64,000 bases of DNA from Roseomonas mucosa ATCC BAA-692 (GTDB lineage: Bacteria > Pseudomonadota > Alphaproteobacteria > Acetobacterales > Acetobacteraceae). The translations under genes were made by a program, and so were the position numbers. Positions within the stretch are counted from its first letter, which is position 1. Every line of letters begins with the position of its first letter. Below are positions 40,430-49,105 of the stretch, piece after piece. The stretch is from the NCBI RefSeq assembly GCF_000622225.1, contig NZ_JHWD01000002.1, forward strand, positions 248,001-312,000, written 5' to 3'. Under the pieces are notes generated by a model. That model ran no database searches, was not told the DNA's origin, and saw only the letters and a program-made list of their open reading frames with translations.

Positions 40430-41068
40430 CTGAGACGGCAACTGGCGGAGCCTGGGGCCTGGGGCGACAACCGGCGCCGGCGCATCGGGCTGCTCGGCGG
40501 CTCCTTCAACCCGGCGCATCAGGGGCACGAGCACGTGGCCCGGATCGCCCTGCGGGCGCTGCGGCTGGATGCGGTCTGGCTGCTGGTCTCGCCGGGCAAC
40601 CCGCTGAAGCCGCCGCGCGGCATGGCCCCCTTCCAGCAGCGCCTCGCCTCGGCGCGGGCCATCGCCGACGGCGCGCAGGTGATCGCCACGGGGATCGAGG
40701 CGAAGCTGGGCTACCGCCGCACCGAACGCACCCTGGCCAAGCTGCGGCGGCGCTTCCCCCGTGCCCGCTTCGTCTTCGTGATCGGGGCGGACAACCTGTG
40801 GCAACTGCCCCGCTGGGGGGGTTGGGAAAGGCTGGCCCGGCACACGCCGCTGGCGGTGCTGCCGCGTCCGGGCTGGACACGCAAGGCGTTGCACGGCAAG
40901 GCAGCCTCCGTGCTACGCCACTGGCGGCGGCGGCCGGGACAGCTCCTGGCCGGGCCGCCCGGACGGCATGCCGGCTGGACGCTGATCCCGGCGCGGGAGA
41001 ATGCCCTGAGCTCCACGGATCTGCGGAGCAACGGCCATCATCCGGGCTGGCCTGCCGGCGGCGACTGA
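40430..41068 (+). CDS. nadD: Nicotinate-nucleotide adenylyltransferase, unusual CTG start
   Basis: Adenylates nicotinate mononucleotide in NAD synthesis. Core GLLGGSFNPAHQGHEHVA (nucleotide-binding HxGH as HQGH), VFVIGADNLWQLPRW and the C-terminal SSTDLRS. No in-frame ATG, GTG or TTG exists between the upstream stop (40349-40351) and GTG 40535, and that GTG lies after the essential motif. CTG 40430 has GGGGAG 8 nt upstream and overlaps the stop of a 23-codon frame (40362-40433) as CTGA. So the gene either uses CTG or is joined to that frame by a frameshift or sequence error. 212 residues from CTG, the family length. Confidence 0.85.
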   Translation: MRRQLAEPGAWGDNRRRRIGLLGGSFNPAHQGHEHVARIALRALRLDAVWLLVSPGNPLKPPRGMAPFQQRLASARAIADGAQVIATGIEAKLGYRRTERTLAKLRRRFPRARFVFVIGADNLWQLPRWGGWERLARHTPLAVLPRPGWTRKALHGKAASVLRHWRRRPGQLLAGPPGRHAGWTLIPARENALSSTDLRSNGHHPGWPAGGD

Positions 41069-41292
41069 ACGATACGGAATGGACGCTGGCGCCGGGACGG
41101 GGCCAGCGTGGCGTTTCCGCTGGATGACCCGATGACGGAGAGGAGGCGGCCATAGCCCGCACCCCCAGGAACGAGAGCGAGACCGGGGCCACCAAGGCAC
41201 CCGCGACGCGCCGCAAGGCCGCCACGGCCACGGAAAAGGCCCCCCCTGCCAAGGCGACCCCCCGGAAGGCCGCGCCTGCCGGAGCCGCCGCG

Positions 41293-41826
41293 GTGAAGGC
41301 CTCCGCGAGGGCCACGGCGGCGAAGGCTGCCACGAAGGCCCCTGCGGCGAAGGCGGCGGCGCCGAAGACGGCTGCCACGACCTCCCGCAAGGCGCAGGTC
41401 GCGGCCGGGCCGGAGGTGCGCCCCCCCGCGGCGCGCGCCAGGGCGCCACGCAAGAAGGTCGCGCCGCCGGTGCTGGAGCGGCTGGTGGCCACGGCCGTCG
41501 CCTCGCTGGAGGACGACAAGGCGGAGAACGTGGTGGTGCTGGACATCGCCACCCGCTCCTCCTTCGCCGACCGGATGATCGTGGCGACCGGCCTCGCCGA
41601 CCGCCAGATCCAGGCCATGGCCACCCATGTCGAGGAAGCGCTGGAGAAGGAAGGGGTGAAGCGCATCCGTTCCGAGACCTCGCCCGACTGGGTGCTGCTC
41701 GACGCGGGGGACCTGGTGATCCACCTGTTCAAGCCCGAGGCGCGCGAGACCTATGCCATCGAGCGCATGTGGGGGCCGCACAGCCCCGGCGAGGAAGAGG
41801 CCTCCCCGGTCGGGGAGGAAGGCTGA
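41293..41826 (+). CDS. rsfS: Ribosome silencing factor RsfS with histone-H1-like N-terminus
   Basis: Binds ribosomal protein uL14 and blocks subunit joining in stationary phase. The conserved DUF143 domain (about 110 residues) has [38 protein letters not shown] and [15 protein letters not shown]. It is preceded by an Ala/Lys/Pro-rich tail ([18 protein letters not shown]). GTG 41293 is the conservative start, but the same tail composition continues upstream in frame to about 41152. There an ATA follows a strong GGAGAGGAGG and overlaps a TAG of a 7-codon frame (41132-41155). The true start is therefore uncertain. Confidence 0.88.
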   Translation: MKASARATAAKAATKAPAAKAAAPKTAATTSRKAQVAAGPEVRPPAARARAPRKKVAPPVLERLVATAVASLEDDKAENVVVLDIATRSSFADRMIVATGLADRQIQAMATHVEEALEKEGVKRIRSETSPDWVLLDAGDLVIHLFKPEARETYAIERMWGPHSPGEEEASPVGEEG

Positions 41827-42296
41827 CGGCCCGCCCGCCGCTGCTGCTGGCGGTGGGCCGGGCGAAGCCGGGGCCGGAGGCGGCGCTCTTTGCCCAGCAC
41901 AACGCCCGGCTGCGGCCCGCCCTGGTGCTGAAGGAATTCGCCGAGGGCAGCGGCAGCCCGGCGGAGATGCGGCGGCGGGAGGGCGAGGCCCTGCTCGCCG
42001 CCCTGCCCGACGGCGCCCTGGCCGTGGCGCTGGACCTGGGCGGGGAGATGCCGGACAGCGAGGCGCTCGCCCGGCTGACCGCGCGCTGGGAGGAAGCCGC
42101 ACGGCCGCTGGCCTTCCTGATCGGCGGGGCGGAGGGGCTGGACCCCCAGGTGCTGGCGCGGGCGGACCACCGGATCTCGCTGGGGCGGCTGACCTGGCCG
42201 CACATGCTGGTGCGGGGGCTGCTGGCCGAGGCGCTGTTCCGGGCCCAGTGCATCCGCACGGGCCATCCCTATCACCGGGCCTGGCGGCCGGGCTGA
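41823..42296 (+). CDS. rlmH: 23S rRNA pseudouridine-1915 N3-methyltransferase
   Basis: SPOUT methyltransferase acting on pseudouridine 1915 of 23S rRNA. 157 residues from CTG 41823: [67 protein letters not shown] and a C-terminal GHPYHR. The only standard start is ATG 41769, which would overlap rsfS by 58 bp and add a non-family [11 protein letters not shown] tail. CTG 41823 overlaps the rsfS stop as CTGA and has GGGGAGG upstream. Confidence 0.88.
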   Translation: MTARPPLLLAVGRAKPGPEAALFAQHNARLRPALVLKEFAEGSGSPAEMRRREGEALLAALPDGALAVALDLGGEMPDSEALARLTARWEEAARPLAFLIGGAEGLDPQVLARADHRISLGRLTWPHMLVRGLLAEALFRAQCIRTGHPYHRAWRPG

Positions 42297-42341
42297 ACGC
42301 CCCGGCGCCGGGCATGGCCACGATCCGGCGAAGAGGAAAGC

Positions 42342-42875
42342 ATGTCCGCCACCGACGAGGACGACGAGGACGCGGCCCCGCCCGGCATGCCGCCGGGCAC
42401 GCCCTTCTACATGACGCCCGCCGGCCATGCGGCGCTGCGCGAGGAGCTTCGGCGGCTCTGGGACGTGGAGCGGCCGAAGGTGGTCGAGGTGGTGTCCTGG
42501 GCCGCCTCGCTGGGCGACCGCAGCGAGAACGCGGACTACCAGTACGGCAAGCGGCGCCTGCGCGAGATCGACCGGCGGGTGCGCTTCCTGCGCAAGCGGT
42601 TGGAAAAGGCCCAGGTGGTCGATCCGGCGGCGCAGGCGCGGCGCGAGCAGGTCTTCTTCGGCGCCACCGTCACCTATGCGCGCGAGGATGACAGCGAGGT
42701 CACCGTGACCATCGTGGGCGTGGACGAGACCGACCTTTCCCGGGGCCGGATCAGCTGGGTCTCGCCCGTGGCGCGCGCCCTGCTGGGCCGGCGCGTGGGC
42801 GACCTGCCCCGCCTGCGCACACCCCAGGGCAGCGAGGAGATCGAGGTGGTGGCGATCCAATACCCGGCGGGCTGA
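42342..42875 (+). CDS. greB: Transcription elongation factor GreB
   Basis: 177 residues. Cleaves the 3' end of RNA in backtracked RNA polymerase. N-terminal coiled-coil (LREELRRLWDVERPKV, GDRSENADYQYGKRRLREIDRR with the acidic tip) and a C-terminal FKBP-like part (SWVSPVARALLGRRVGD). The NADYQYGK motif fits GreB. An acidic, Pro-rich leader of about 20 residues precedes the fold. Confidence 0.93.
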   Translation: MSATDEDDEDAAPPGMPPGTPFYMTPAGHAALREELRRLWDVERPKVVEVVSWAASLGDRSENADYQYGKRRLREIDRRVRFLRKRLEKAQVVDPAAQARREQVFFGATVTYAREDDSEVTVTIVGVDETDLSRGRISWVSPVARALLGRRVGDLPRLRTPQGSEEIEVVAIQYPAG

Positions 42876-42893
42876 CCGCGTCGCCCCTGGCGG

Positions 42894-43289
42894 TCAGCCC
42901 GGCAGGCAGCGCACCGTGTCGGCATGATCCCGGGCCAGGACCGGCTTCGTGCCCTCGGGACATGCGAGCTGCTGGCGCCGCGCCGGGGGCAGGCCCTGGA
43001 ACCATTCGAACACCGCCCCGTCATCGCCGCCCCGGCCCGGTCCGGTGGCCAGCCTGCTGCCGCGCCCGTCGCAGCGGCCCGGCCGCCCGGGCATCGGACG
43101 GCCGCCGTTCGGGCAGAGCCAGCGCTGAAGGGCCTGCATCTCGGAAGGCGAGAGCCGCAGGGCGCGGACCGGGCGGTCGCGCGGGGCCGCCTCCGCAATG
43201 CCGCCGGGCAGGAGGAACGGCAGGGCCAGGAGAAGCAGGCCGGCGAGGCCGGTCTGGCGGGATGAAGGACAGCAGGCGGAAAGGGTCAC
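42894..43289 (-). CDS. Hypothetical secreted protein
   Basis: 131 residues. Signal peptide TGLAGLLLLALPFLLPGGIAEA, then a basic mature part with four Cys (LCPNGG, RCDG, ACPEG, RCLPG) that could form two disulfides. Family not recognised. Convergent with greB and downstream of the AsmA gene on the same strand. Confidence 0.6.
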   Translation of the reverse strand: MTLSACCPSSRQTGLAGLLLLALPFLLPGGIAEAAPRDRPVRALRLSPSEMQALQRWLCPNGGRPMPGRPGRCDGRGSRLATGPGRGGDDGAVFEWFQGLPPARRQQLACPEGTKPVLARDHADTVRCLPG

Positions 43290-43384
43290 GGCAATCGCCG
43301 GAAATGGGTCTTCGGAGGCACGGCGCGCCCGATCGTGGCGGCCCCGGGAATACCATCCGGTGCCGCCAGGGGAAACCGGCCTTC

Positions 43385-45343
43385 TCAGCCGGCCTTGCGG
43401 CCGCGCGCGATGAGGCCCTGGCAGCGGTTGTCGTCGCCGATGCCGAACTGGATCGTCGGCAGGATCGCCAGCGGCGCGGCCAGGAAGCCGAGGCCGACGG
43501 CGGCGCCGGCCCGGACACCGCCTTCGGTCGGATCGATGCCGACCGCGGGGTCACGGAAGGTTCCGCCGATCGTGATCGGTGCCGGGAGTTGCCCCACGGT
43601 GAAATGCTTGGAGTCGCTTCGAATGCTGTAGTCCAGCCTTTCCCGCCCCAGATCCACCGTGCCCTTGCCGGAAATCAGCACGTCCTCCGTGTCCAGCAAC
43701 AGGGCGCGGGTGTTCAGCACGCCGCGGCGGAGGGCGAAGTCGCCGACGAAGCATTCCACCTGGGTCCGGTCCGGCAGCTTGAGAAAGGACAGGATGGCAT
43801 TGCCCAGGCGCAGGCCGGACAGGTCCACCAGCAGGGCGCTGAGATTGCCGCCCCCCGCCATGGTCAGGGTCAGGGAGCCGTTGCCGCTGCCCAGGATCCC
43901 GGCGAGCGACTTGCCGGTGCCGTCGATGACCGCGCGGCCCCCTATCAATCCCGAGCCCTGGAAGCCTGTGGGCTGCATCAGGCGCGACAGGTCCACGCGT
44001 TGGAACTGCACGTCCGCCCGTGCCCCCAGGGCGCCGTTCTCCTGAGGCGTGAGGGCGATCTCGCCGGCGATGCGGCCCTTGCCGACCGCGAAGCTGACCG
44101 GGCTGAGCCGCACCGCGCCGTCCGCGATGGTCATGTCCACGGCCATGCCGTCGAAGGGGATCTGCCGGCCCCGGATGCTGTCGGCGTGGTAGTTCAGCTT
44201 CACATCCGCCATGTTCAGCTTGGGCAGGCTGACCGGCGTATCCGGCAGCACCCGGCTGCTGCGCTCGTCGCGGGCCAGTTCCCGCCGCTGCTGCGCGCTC
44301 TGGCCGGGGGTGGAGGCACGGCCCGGTGTCTCGCCGATGAAGCCGCCCAGATCGGCCAGGTCCACCTGCTTCGAATGCAGGTCCGCCTCCACCAGCGGCT
44401 TCGCGCCACCGGTGGTGACGGCGATGGTGCCGGACAGGTCGCTGTTGCCGACGCGCCCGTCGAAGTCGCGGAAGCGCACGCGGCCATCGGCGTAGTCGAG
44501 GCGCCCGGCGACACGGTAGTTCGGCGTACGGGCAAAGGGGATGCCGGTCAGCGGCTGCAGCAGCGCCATGTCCGGCCCCTGCAGCACGAGGTTCACGTCG
44601 GCGCCCTGCAGGGCCAGCGGGTCCCTGACCGTGCCTTTCAGGGACACGTTGGTCGGGCCGTTGGCGAGTTTCAGCTCGATCGGCCAGGGGCGAGCCTCGT
44701 TCTGGAAATAGGCCGGGCCGCCGGCCAGGGCTTCGCCGGTGATGCGCTGGCCCGCATAGGTGCCGTCCGCCGTCACGGCGATGCGTGGGTCCGGCGTCTC
44801 CTCGTCACGGGTGGCGATGCCGAGCTGGAAATCCGCCTTCAGCGCCGGATTCACCACATGCGCATGGCCATCGACGATCCGCAGCACGCCGATGCGCGGG
44901 GCGCTGGCGGCCTTGTCCTGCTTCGGTGCCTCCTCGCCGGCCGGCTTGCCGAAGTCGAAAGCGTAGTTGGTGCGGCCATCCGGATGAGCCAGCGCGGCGA
45001 CCTGCGGGCGCTCCACCGTCACCGAGGGAATGACGATGGCGCGGTGGTGCCAGTACTCCATGATATCGACCAGCACGGTGGTGCACGGCACCTGGGCGAA
45101 GGGCTCTTCCGCCTCGAACCCGTCCGGGTTGGCGACGCGCAGGTCGTCCACCACGATTTCCGTGACGCGGCCGGGACGCACATGCAGGTGAGCGATCGTC
45201 ACCTTGCGGCCAAGCGCGGCCGAGGCCTGGCGCTCTGCCAGCGGGATGAACCAGTCCCAGGACCAGAAGGCGACGACCAGCGCCACCAGGACCAGCGGGA
45301 TGCCGATCCAGAAGGGCCATCGGGGGAAACGCCGCTGCGCCAT
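43385..45343 (-). CDS. AsmA-family protein
   Basis: 652 residues. One N-terminal helix (FWIGIPLVLVALVVAFWSWDWF), then LAERQASAALGRKVTIAHLHV, the AsmA opening, and a long periplasmic beta-rich region. C-terminal AsmA-like core ALLVDLSGLRLGNAILSFL and LDYSIRSDSKHF. AsmA-like proteins are thought to help move phospholipids across the envelope. Divergent from the DUF2272 lipoprotein gene. Confidence 0.9.
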   Translation of the reverse strand: MAQRRFPRWPFWIGIPLVLVALVVAFWSWDWFIPLAERQASAALGRKVTIAHLHVRPGRVTEIVVDDLRVANPDGFEAEEPFAQVPCTTVLVDIMEYWHHRAIVIPSVTVERPQVAALAHPDGRTNYAFDFGKPAGEEAPKQDKAASAPRIGVLRIVDGHAHVVNPALKADFQLGIATRDEETPDPRIAVTADGTYAGQRITGEALAGGPAYFQNEARPWPIELKLANGPTNVSLKGTVRDPLALQGADVNLVLQGPDMALLQPLTGIPFARTPNYRVAGRLDYADGRVRFRDFDGRVGNSDLSGTIAVTTGGAKPLVEADLHSKQVDLADLGGFIGETPGRASTPGQSAQQRRELARDERSSRVLPDTPVSLPKLNMADVKLNYHADSIRGRQIPFDGMAVDMTIADGAVRLSPVSFAVGKGRIAGEIALTPQENGALGARADVQFQRVDLSRLMQPTGFQGSGLIGGRAVIDGTGKSLAGILGSGNGSLTLTMAGGGNLSALLVDLSGLRLGNAILSFLKLPDRTQVECFVGDFALRRGVLNTRALLLDTEDVLISGKGTVDLGRERLDYSIRSDSKHFTVGQLPAPITIGGTFRDPAVGIDPTEGGVRAGAAVGLGFLAAPLAILPTIQFGIGDDNRCQGLIARGRKAG

Positions 45344-45555
45344 GGAACCTCCGCGGGATGTTGCGGGTTGGCCGCGCCGGCGCAGTGCCAGGAGCGGTTC
45401 AAGCGGTAAGCGCCGGGTTCGGGCGGGGGTTCGCCGTCAGCAGGCACTTTTTCGTGAGGCGGCTGGGCCAGGGGGCCACCGGCTCAACGCAATGTGAGGC
45501 CATGGCGGCATGCGCGGTGGAGGCGCCGTCAGGGACGGCAGGCTATGGCGGTGCG

Positions 45556-46458
45556 GTGCGCAAGCTCCCGATCCTGGCGATTCTCCTCCTCCCCATGGCC
45601 TGCGCCACTCCTCCCCCCACCGCCGTCGCTCCGGAGCGGCTGATCCCCGAGATCCGCGATCCCGGCCGCGCGCCGCTGGTCCATGCGGCGGTGCGCGAAT
45701 GGGAGGCGTGGGGCAGGCTGGTGCTGACGGGCTGGGTGCCGGCGCTGGATGGCAACGCGGTCCCCTCCCCCGCCAATTTCCCCCGCGTCCTGGCCTATTG
45801 GGAGGCGGTGCCCGGCAACCGGGGCGTGGCGCGGCAGCACCAGCGGCTGCACGACGCGCTGATGCTGGCCATGGCCCAGGATGGGCAGCCGCCGGTGGAA
45901 CCGTCCATTTCCCTCTGGGCCTATCCCTTCTGGTCCGCTGCCTTCATCAGCTACGTGATGGAGCAGGCGGGGGTGGGCGAGGCGGATTTCACGCCTTCCG
46001 CCCGCCATGCCGCCTATATCGACGGGCTGCTCTCGCGCGCCGCCTGGGACCCGCAGGGGGCGGCCTTCCTGCCGCGCGAGCCCGGGGAGTACGCCCCGCA
46101 GCCCGGCGACCTGCTCTGCGCCGACCGCTCCACCGGCAACCAGCTGCTGAGCTGGACCGACCGGATGGCGGAAACCGGGGCCTTCCGGCCGATGCATTGC
46201 GACGTGGTGGTGTCGGACCAGCCGGGGCTGGTGCAGGCGATCGGCGGCAATGTGCGGGACGCGGTGGTGCTGCGGCGCCTGCCGGCGGACGAAAAGGGCC
46301 GGGTGAAGCCGGCACCTTACGGGGAGGCGGGGTTCTTCGTGGTGTTCGAGAACCGGCTGGGGCAGCGCGCCCGTCCGGTGCCGACGCCGTCATCGGCGGG
46401 CACGGTTCCGGAAGGCATGCCGGCGGAAAGCGGGGCGGAGCCACCGCCACGGAGCTGA
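45556..46458 (+). CDS. DUF2272 lipoprotein
   Basis: 300 residues from GTG 45556, giving MRKLPILAILLLPMACATPPP with lipobox LPMAC. The DUF2272 domain follows: AVREWEAWGRLVLTGW, SISLWAYPFWSAAFISYVM, YAPQPGDLLCADR, HCDVVV and VQAIGGNVRDAV. The Cys/His pattern recalls CHAP/NlpC-like hydrolases, so a peptidoglycan role is possible but unproven. The frame is open upstream to 45358 without signal-peptide features. Confidence 0.85.
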   Translation: MRKLPILAILLLPMACATPPPTAVAPERLIPEIRDPGRAPLVHAAVREWEAWGRLVLTGWVPALDGNAVPSPANFPRVLAYWEAVPGNRGVARQHQRLHDALMLAMAQDGQPPVEPSISLWAYPFWSAAFISYVMEQAGVGEADFTPSARHAAYIDGLLSRAAWDPQGAAFLPREPGEYAPQPGDLLCADRSTGNQLLSWTDRMAETGAFRPMHCDVVVSDQPGLVQAIGGNVRDAVVLRRLPADEKGRVKPAPYGEAGFFVVFENRLGQRARPVPTPSSAGTVPEGMPAESGAEPPPRS

Positions 46459-46534
46459 GGCCCCGCCGCGGGGCCGCCTTGTGCGGCGCCGCATGGCCAT
46501 GCCTCCGGGGAAAGGCGGCGGCCGGCCCCGCTGT

Positions 46535-46563
46535 TGACAGGGGGAGGATGGGGCCGCTACCCG
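46535..46563 (+). promoter_or_regulatory. Candidate fabD promoter
   Basis: TTGACA, 17-bp spacer, CTACCC, about 45 bp before the fabD start. The -35 is perfect and the -10 is weak, as usual in high-GC alphaproteobacteria. Confidence 0.4.
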
Positions 46564-46606
46564 CCTCCCCTTCCTGATCACCCTTCACACCACAGGTGCG
46601 TGAACC

Positions 46607-47566
46607 ATGGCCCTCGCCTTCGTGTTTCCGGGACAGGGCAGCCAGGCCGTCGGCATGGGCCGCGAACTGGCCGCCGCCTTCGCGCCGGCGCGCGAAGTCT
46701 TCGAGGCGGTGGACGAGACGCTGAAGCAGAATCTGTCGCGCCTGATGTTCGAGGGGCCGATCGAGGAGCTGACGCTGACCGCCAATGCCCAGCCGGCGCT
46801 GATGGCCGTCTCGCTGGCCGCCCTGCGGGTGCTGGAGAGCGAGGGCGGCTTCGTGCTGCGCGACAAGGCGGCGCTGGTGGCGGGGCATTCGCTGGGCGAG
46901 TACAGCGCGCTCGCTGCCGCCGGCAGCTTCGACGTGCCGACCGCCGGCCGGCTGCTGCGCCTGCGCGGCGAGGCGATGCAGAAGGCGGTGCCGGCCGGGA
47001 TCGGCGCCATGGCCGCCCTGCTGGGCGCCGAGGCGGAGCAGGCCCGCGCCATCTGCGAGCGCGCGGCCGTCGATCCGGAGACGGGCCGGCGCGAGGTGGC
47101 CGAGATGGCCAACGACAATGGCGGCGGCCAGGTGGTGATCTCCGGCCACAAGGGCGCCATCGAGCGCGCCATCGAGATCGCCAAGGCCGAGGGGATCAGG
47201 CGCGCCATGCTGCTGCCGGTTTCCGCGCCCTTCCACTGCTCCCTGATGGCGCCGGCCGCGGAGGCCATGGGCGAGGCGCTGGAAGGCGCCGCCGTGCAGG
47301 CCCCCGCCGTGCCGCTGGTGGCCAACGTGACCGCCGCCAAGGTCACCGACCCGGCGCAGATCCGCGACCTGCTGGTGCGGCAGGTCACCGGATCGGTGCG
47401 CTGGCGCGAGAGCGTGGCGGCGATGGTGGAGATGGGCTGCGACCGCTTCGTCGAGATCGGTGCCGGCAAGGTGCTGACCGGGCTGATGAAGCGCAACGCG
47501 CCGGAGGCCGCGGCCATGGCCTGCGGCACGCCTGCGGAGATCGAGGCGGTGCTGAAGGCGCTCTGA
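46607..47566 (+). CDS. fabD: Malonyl-CoA:ACP transacylase
   Basis: Transfers malonyl from CoA to ACP. 319 residues; FVFPGQGSQAVGMG, catalytic Ser in GHSLGEYSALAA, catalytic His in APFHCSLM, GxGK-like EIGAGKVLTGL near the end. First gene of the fatty-acid cluster fabD-fabG-acpP-fabF. Confidence 0.96.
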   Translation: MALAFVFPGQGSQAVGMGRELAAAFAPAREVFEAVDETLKQNLSRLMFEGPIEELTLTANAQPALMAVSLAALRVLESEGGFVLRDKAALVAGHSLGEYSALAAAGSFDVPTAGRLLRLRGEAMQKAVPAGIGAMAALLGAEAEQARAICERAAVDPETGRREVAEMANDNGGGQVVISGHKGAIERAIEIAKAEGIRRAMLLPVSAPFHCSLMAPAAEAMGEALEGAAVQAPAVPLVANVTAAKVTDPAQIRDLLVRQVTGSVRWRESVAAMVEMGCDRFVEIGAGKVLTGLMKRNAPEAAAMACGTPAEIEAVLKAL

Positions 47567-47805
47567 GCGCCTTTCCCGGCGCGTCTCGCCTCGGCCGGCC
47601 CCAGGCGCTACAGAGCCGGCACGGCATCGTTCCGGCATCGCCATGGCGGCGCCCGACGAGGCGTCCCGCCCCCTTCCGGGCAGGGCCGGCGCCCTCCCAT
47701 GGGCGGCGGGGCCACGGGGAGCACACCAGGGACAGGGCCGGCGGGAAAGCCGGCACAACGCGGATCGCCCGCGCGGCGGGTTCCGGACTGAGGAGAGCGG
47801 TTACC

Positions 47806-48543
47806 ATGTTCCGACTGGACGGAAAGGCGGCGCTGGTCACGGGCGCCACGGGCGGCATCGGCGCCGCGATCGCGCGGGCGCTGCATGCCCAGGGCGCGGA
47901 GGTGGCGCTGACCGGCCGGCGCGAGAGCGAGCTCGCCGCCCTGGCCGAGGCGCTGGGCGACCGCGTGACGGTGATCCCGGCCGACCTTTCCGACCCGGAG
48001 GCGCCGGCGGCGCTGGTGGAAAAGGTCGAGGCCGAGCTCGGCGGGCTGGACATCCTGGTGAACAATGCCGGGCTGACCCGCGACGGGCTGGCCCTGCGGA
48101 TGGGCGACAAGGATTGGTCGGACGTGCTGGAGGTGGACCTGACGGCGCCCTTCCGGCTGGCGCGGGCCTCGCTGCGCGGGATGATGAAGCGCCGCTCGGG
48201 GCGGATCGTCTCCATCGCCTCCATCGTCGGCGTCACCGGCAATCCGGGCCAGGCGAACTACGCCGCCGCCAAGGCCGGGCTGATCGGCATGAGCAAGTCG
48301 CTGGCCCAGGAGGTCGCCACGCGCGGCGTGACCGTGAACGTGGTCGCGCCGGGCTTCGTGAAGACCGCCATGACCGACGCGCTGAACGAGGCCCAGAAGG
48401 GCGCCATCATGGGCCGGATTCCCATGCAGAAGATGGGCGCGCCCGAGGATATCGCCGCCGCCGTGGCCTACCTGGCCTCCGACGAGGCCGGCTGGGTGAC
48501 CGGCCAGACCCTGCATGTGAACGGCGGGATGGCGATGATCTGA
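47806..48543 (+). CDS. fabG: 3-oxoacyl-ACP reductase
   Basis: NADPH-dependent reductase of the elongation cycle. 245 residues from ATG 47806 with AGGAG upstream. TGATGGIGAAIA, NNAGLTRDGLALRM, catalytic Ser in SIASIVGV, YAAAKAGLIG, and the C-terminal GGMAMI. 239 bp after fabD. Confidence 0.96.
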   Translation: MFRLDGKAALVTGATGGIGAAIARALHAQGAEVALTGRRESELAALAEALGDRVTVIPADLSDPEAPAALVEKVEAELGGLDILVNNAGLTRDGLALRMGDKDWSDVLEVDLTAPFRLARASLRGMMKRRSGRIVSIASIVGVTGNPGQANYAAAKAGLIGMSKSLAQEVATRGVTVNVVAPGFVKTAMTDALNEAQKGAIMGRIPMQKMGAPEDIAAAVAYLASDEAGWVTGQTLHVNGGMAMI

Positions 48544-48551
48544 GCTGCCCG

Positions 48552-48586
48552 GGCGGCGCCGTGGCGGGGAATCCGCCCGCGCCGCC
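48552..48586 (+). terminator. Strong hairpin after fabG
   Basis: GGCGGCGC/GCGCCGCC with an inner GGCGG/CCGCC, 8+5 bp, starting 9 bp after the fabG stop. No U-tract. May separate fabG from the highly expressed acpP. Confidence 0.5.
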
Positions 48587-48747
48587 CTGCCCACCCCGCC
48601 GGCCTTTTCCGATTCGGAGCGGCACGGGATGGGGCAAGGCTGCCACGCTGGCCGGGGATCGTGGCAGGGGAATGGCGTCCGGCCCTTTCTATCCCCTAGG
48701 CCACCCGAAACTTACGTGATAAGGCCCCCCGCCTGCGCCGCACCGAT

Positions 48748-48771
48748 TGTCCCCGGTTCATTTCCGGGACA
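48748..48771 (+). promoter_or_regulatory. Hairpin upstream of acpP
   Basis: TGTCCC-c-GG / CCGGGACA, 8 bp with one bulged C and a 7-nt loop, ending 65 bp before the acpP start in a 293-bp intergenic region. Function unknown. Confidence 0.35.
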
Positions 48772-48836
48772 GGTTTCCGGCCGGCACGGAATTCAGGCGG
48801 GTGCCATCCCGCCACCTACAGAGAGAGCAGCCGCGC

Positions 48837-49076
48837 ATGAGCGAAACCGCCGACAAGGTGAAGAAGATCGTTGTCGAGCACCTGGGCGTCGAGGAGTCCA
48901 AGGTGAACGAGGGCGCCTCCTTCATCGACGACCTGGGCGCCGACAGCCTCGACACCGTCGAGCTGGTGATGGCCTTCGAGGAGGCTTTCGGCGTCGAGAT
49001 CCCCGACGACGCGGCCGAGAAGATCACCACCGTGGGTGACGCCATCAAGTACATCGAGGAGCACAAGACCGCCTGA
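48837..49076 (+). CDS. acpP: Acyl carrier protein
   Basis: 79 residues from ATG 48837. The phosphopantetheine Ser lies in [14 protein letters not shown]; the rest is the acidic four-helix ACP. Carries acyl chains in fatty-acid synthesis. The frame is open 30 codons upstream but the family starts at [10 protein letters not shown]. Confidence 0.97.
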   Translation: MSETADKVKKIVVEHLGVEESKVNEGASFIDDLGADSLDTVELVMAFEEAFGVEIPDDAAEKITTVGDAIKYIEEHKTA

Positions 49077-49105
49077 GGCGGTCTGGGTTCTCCGGGGGAA
49101 GCGCA

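Noticed and set aside
43055..43200. Frames antisense to the small secreted protein
   Set aside because: Low-complexity Arg/Ala frames; the minus-strand frame has a good signal peptide and paired Cys.
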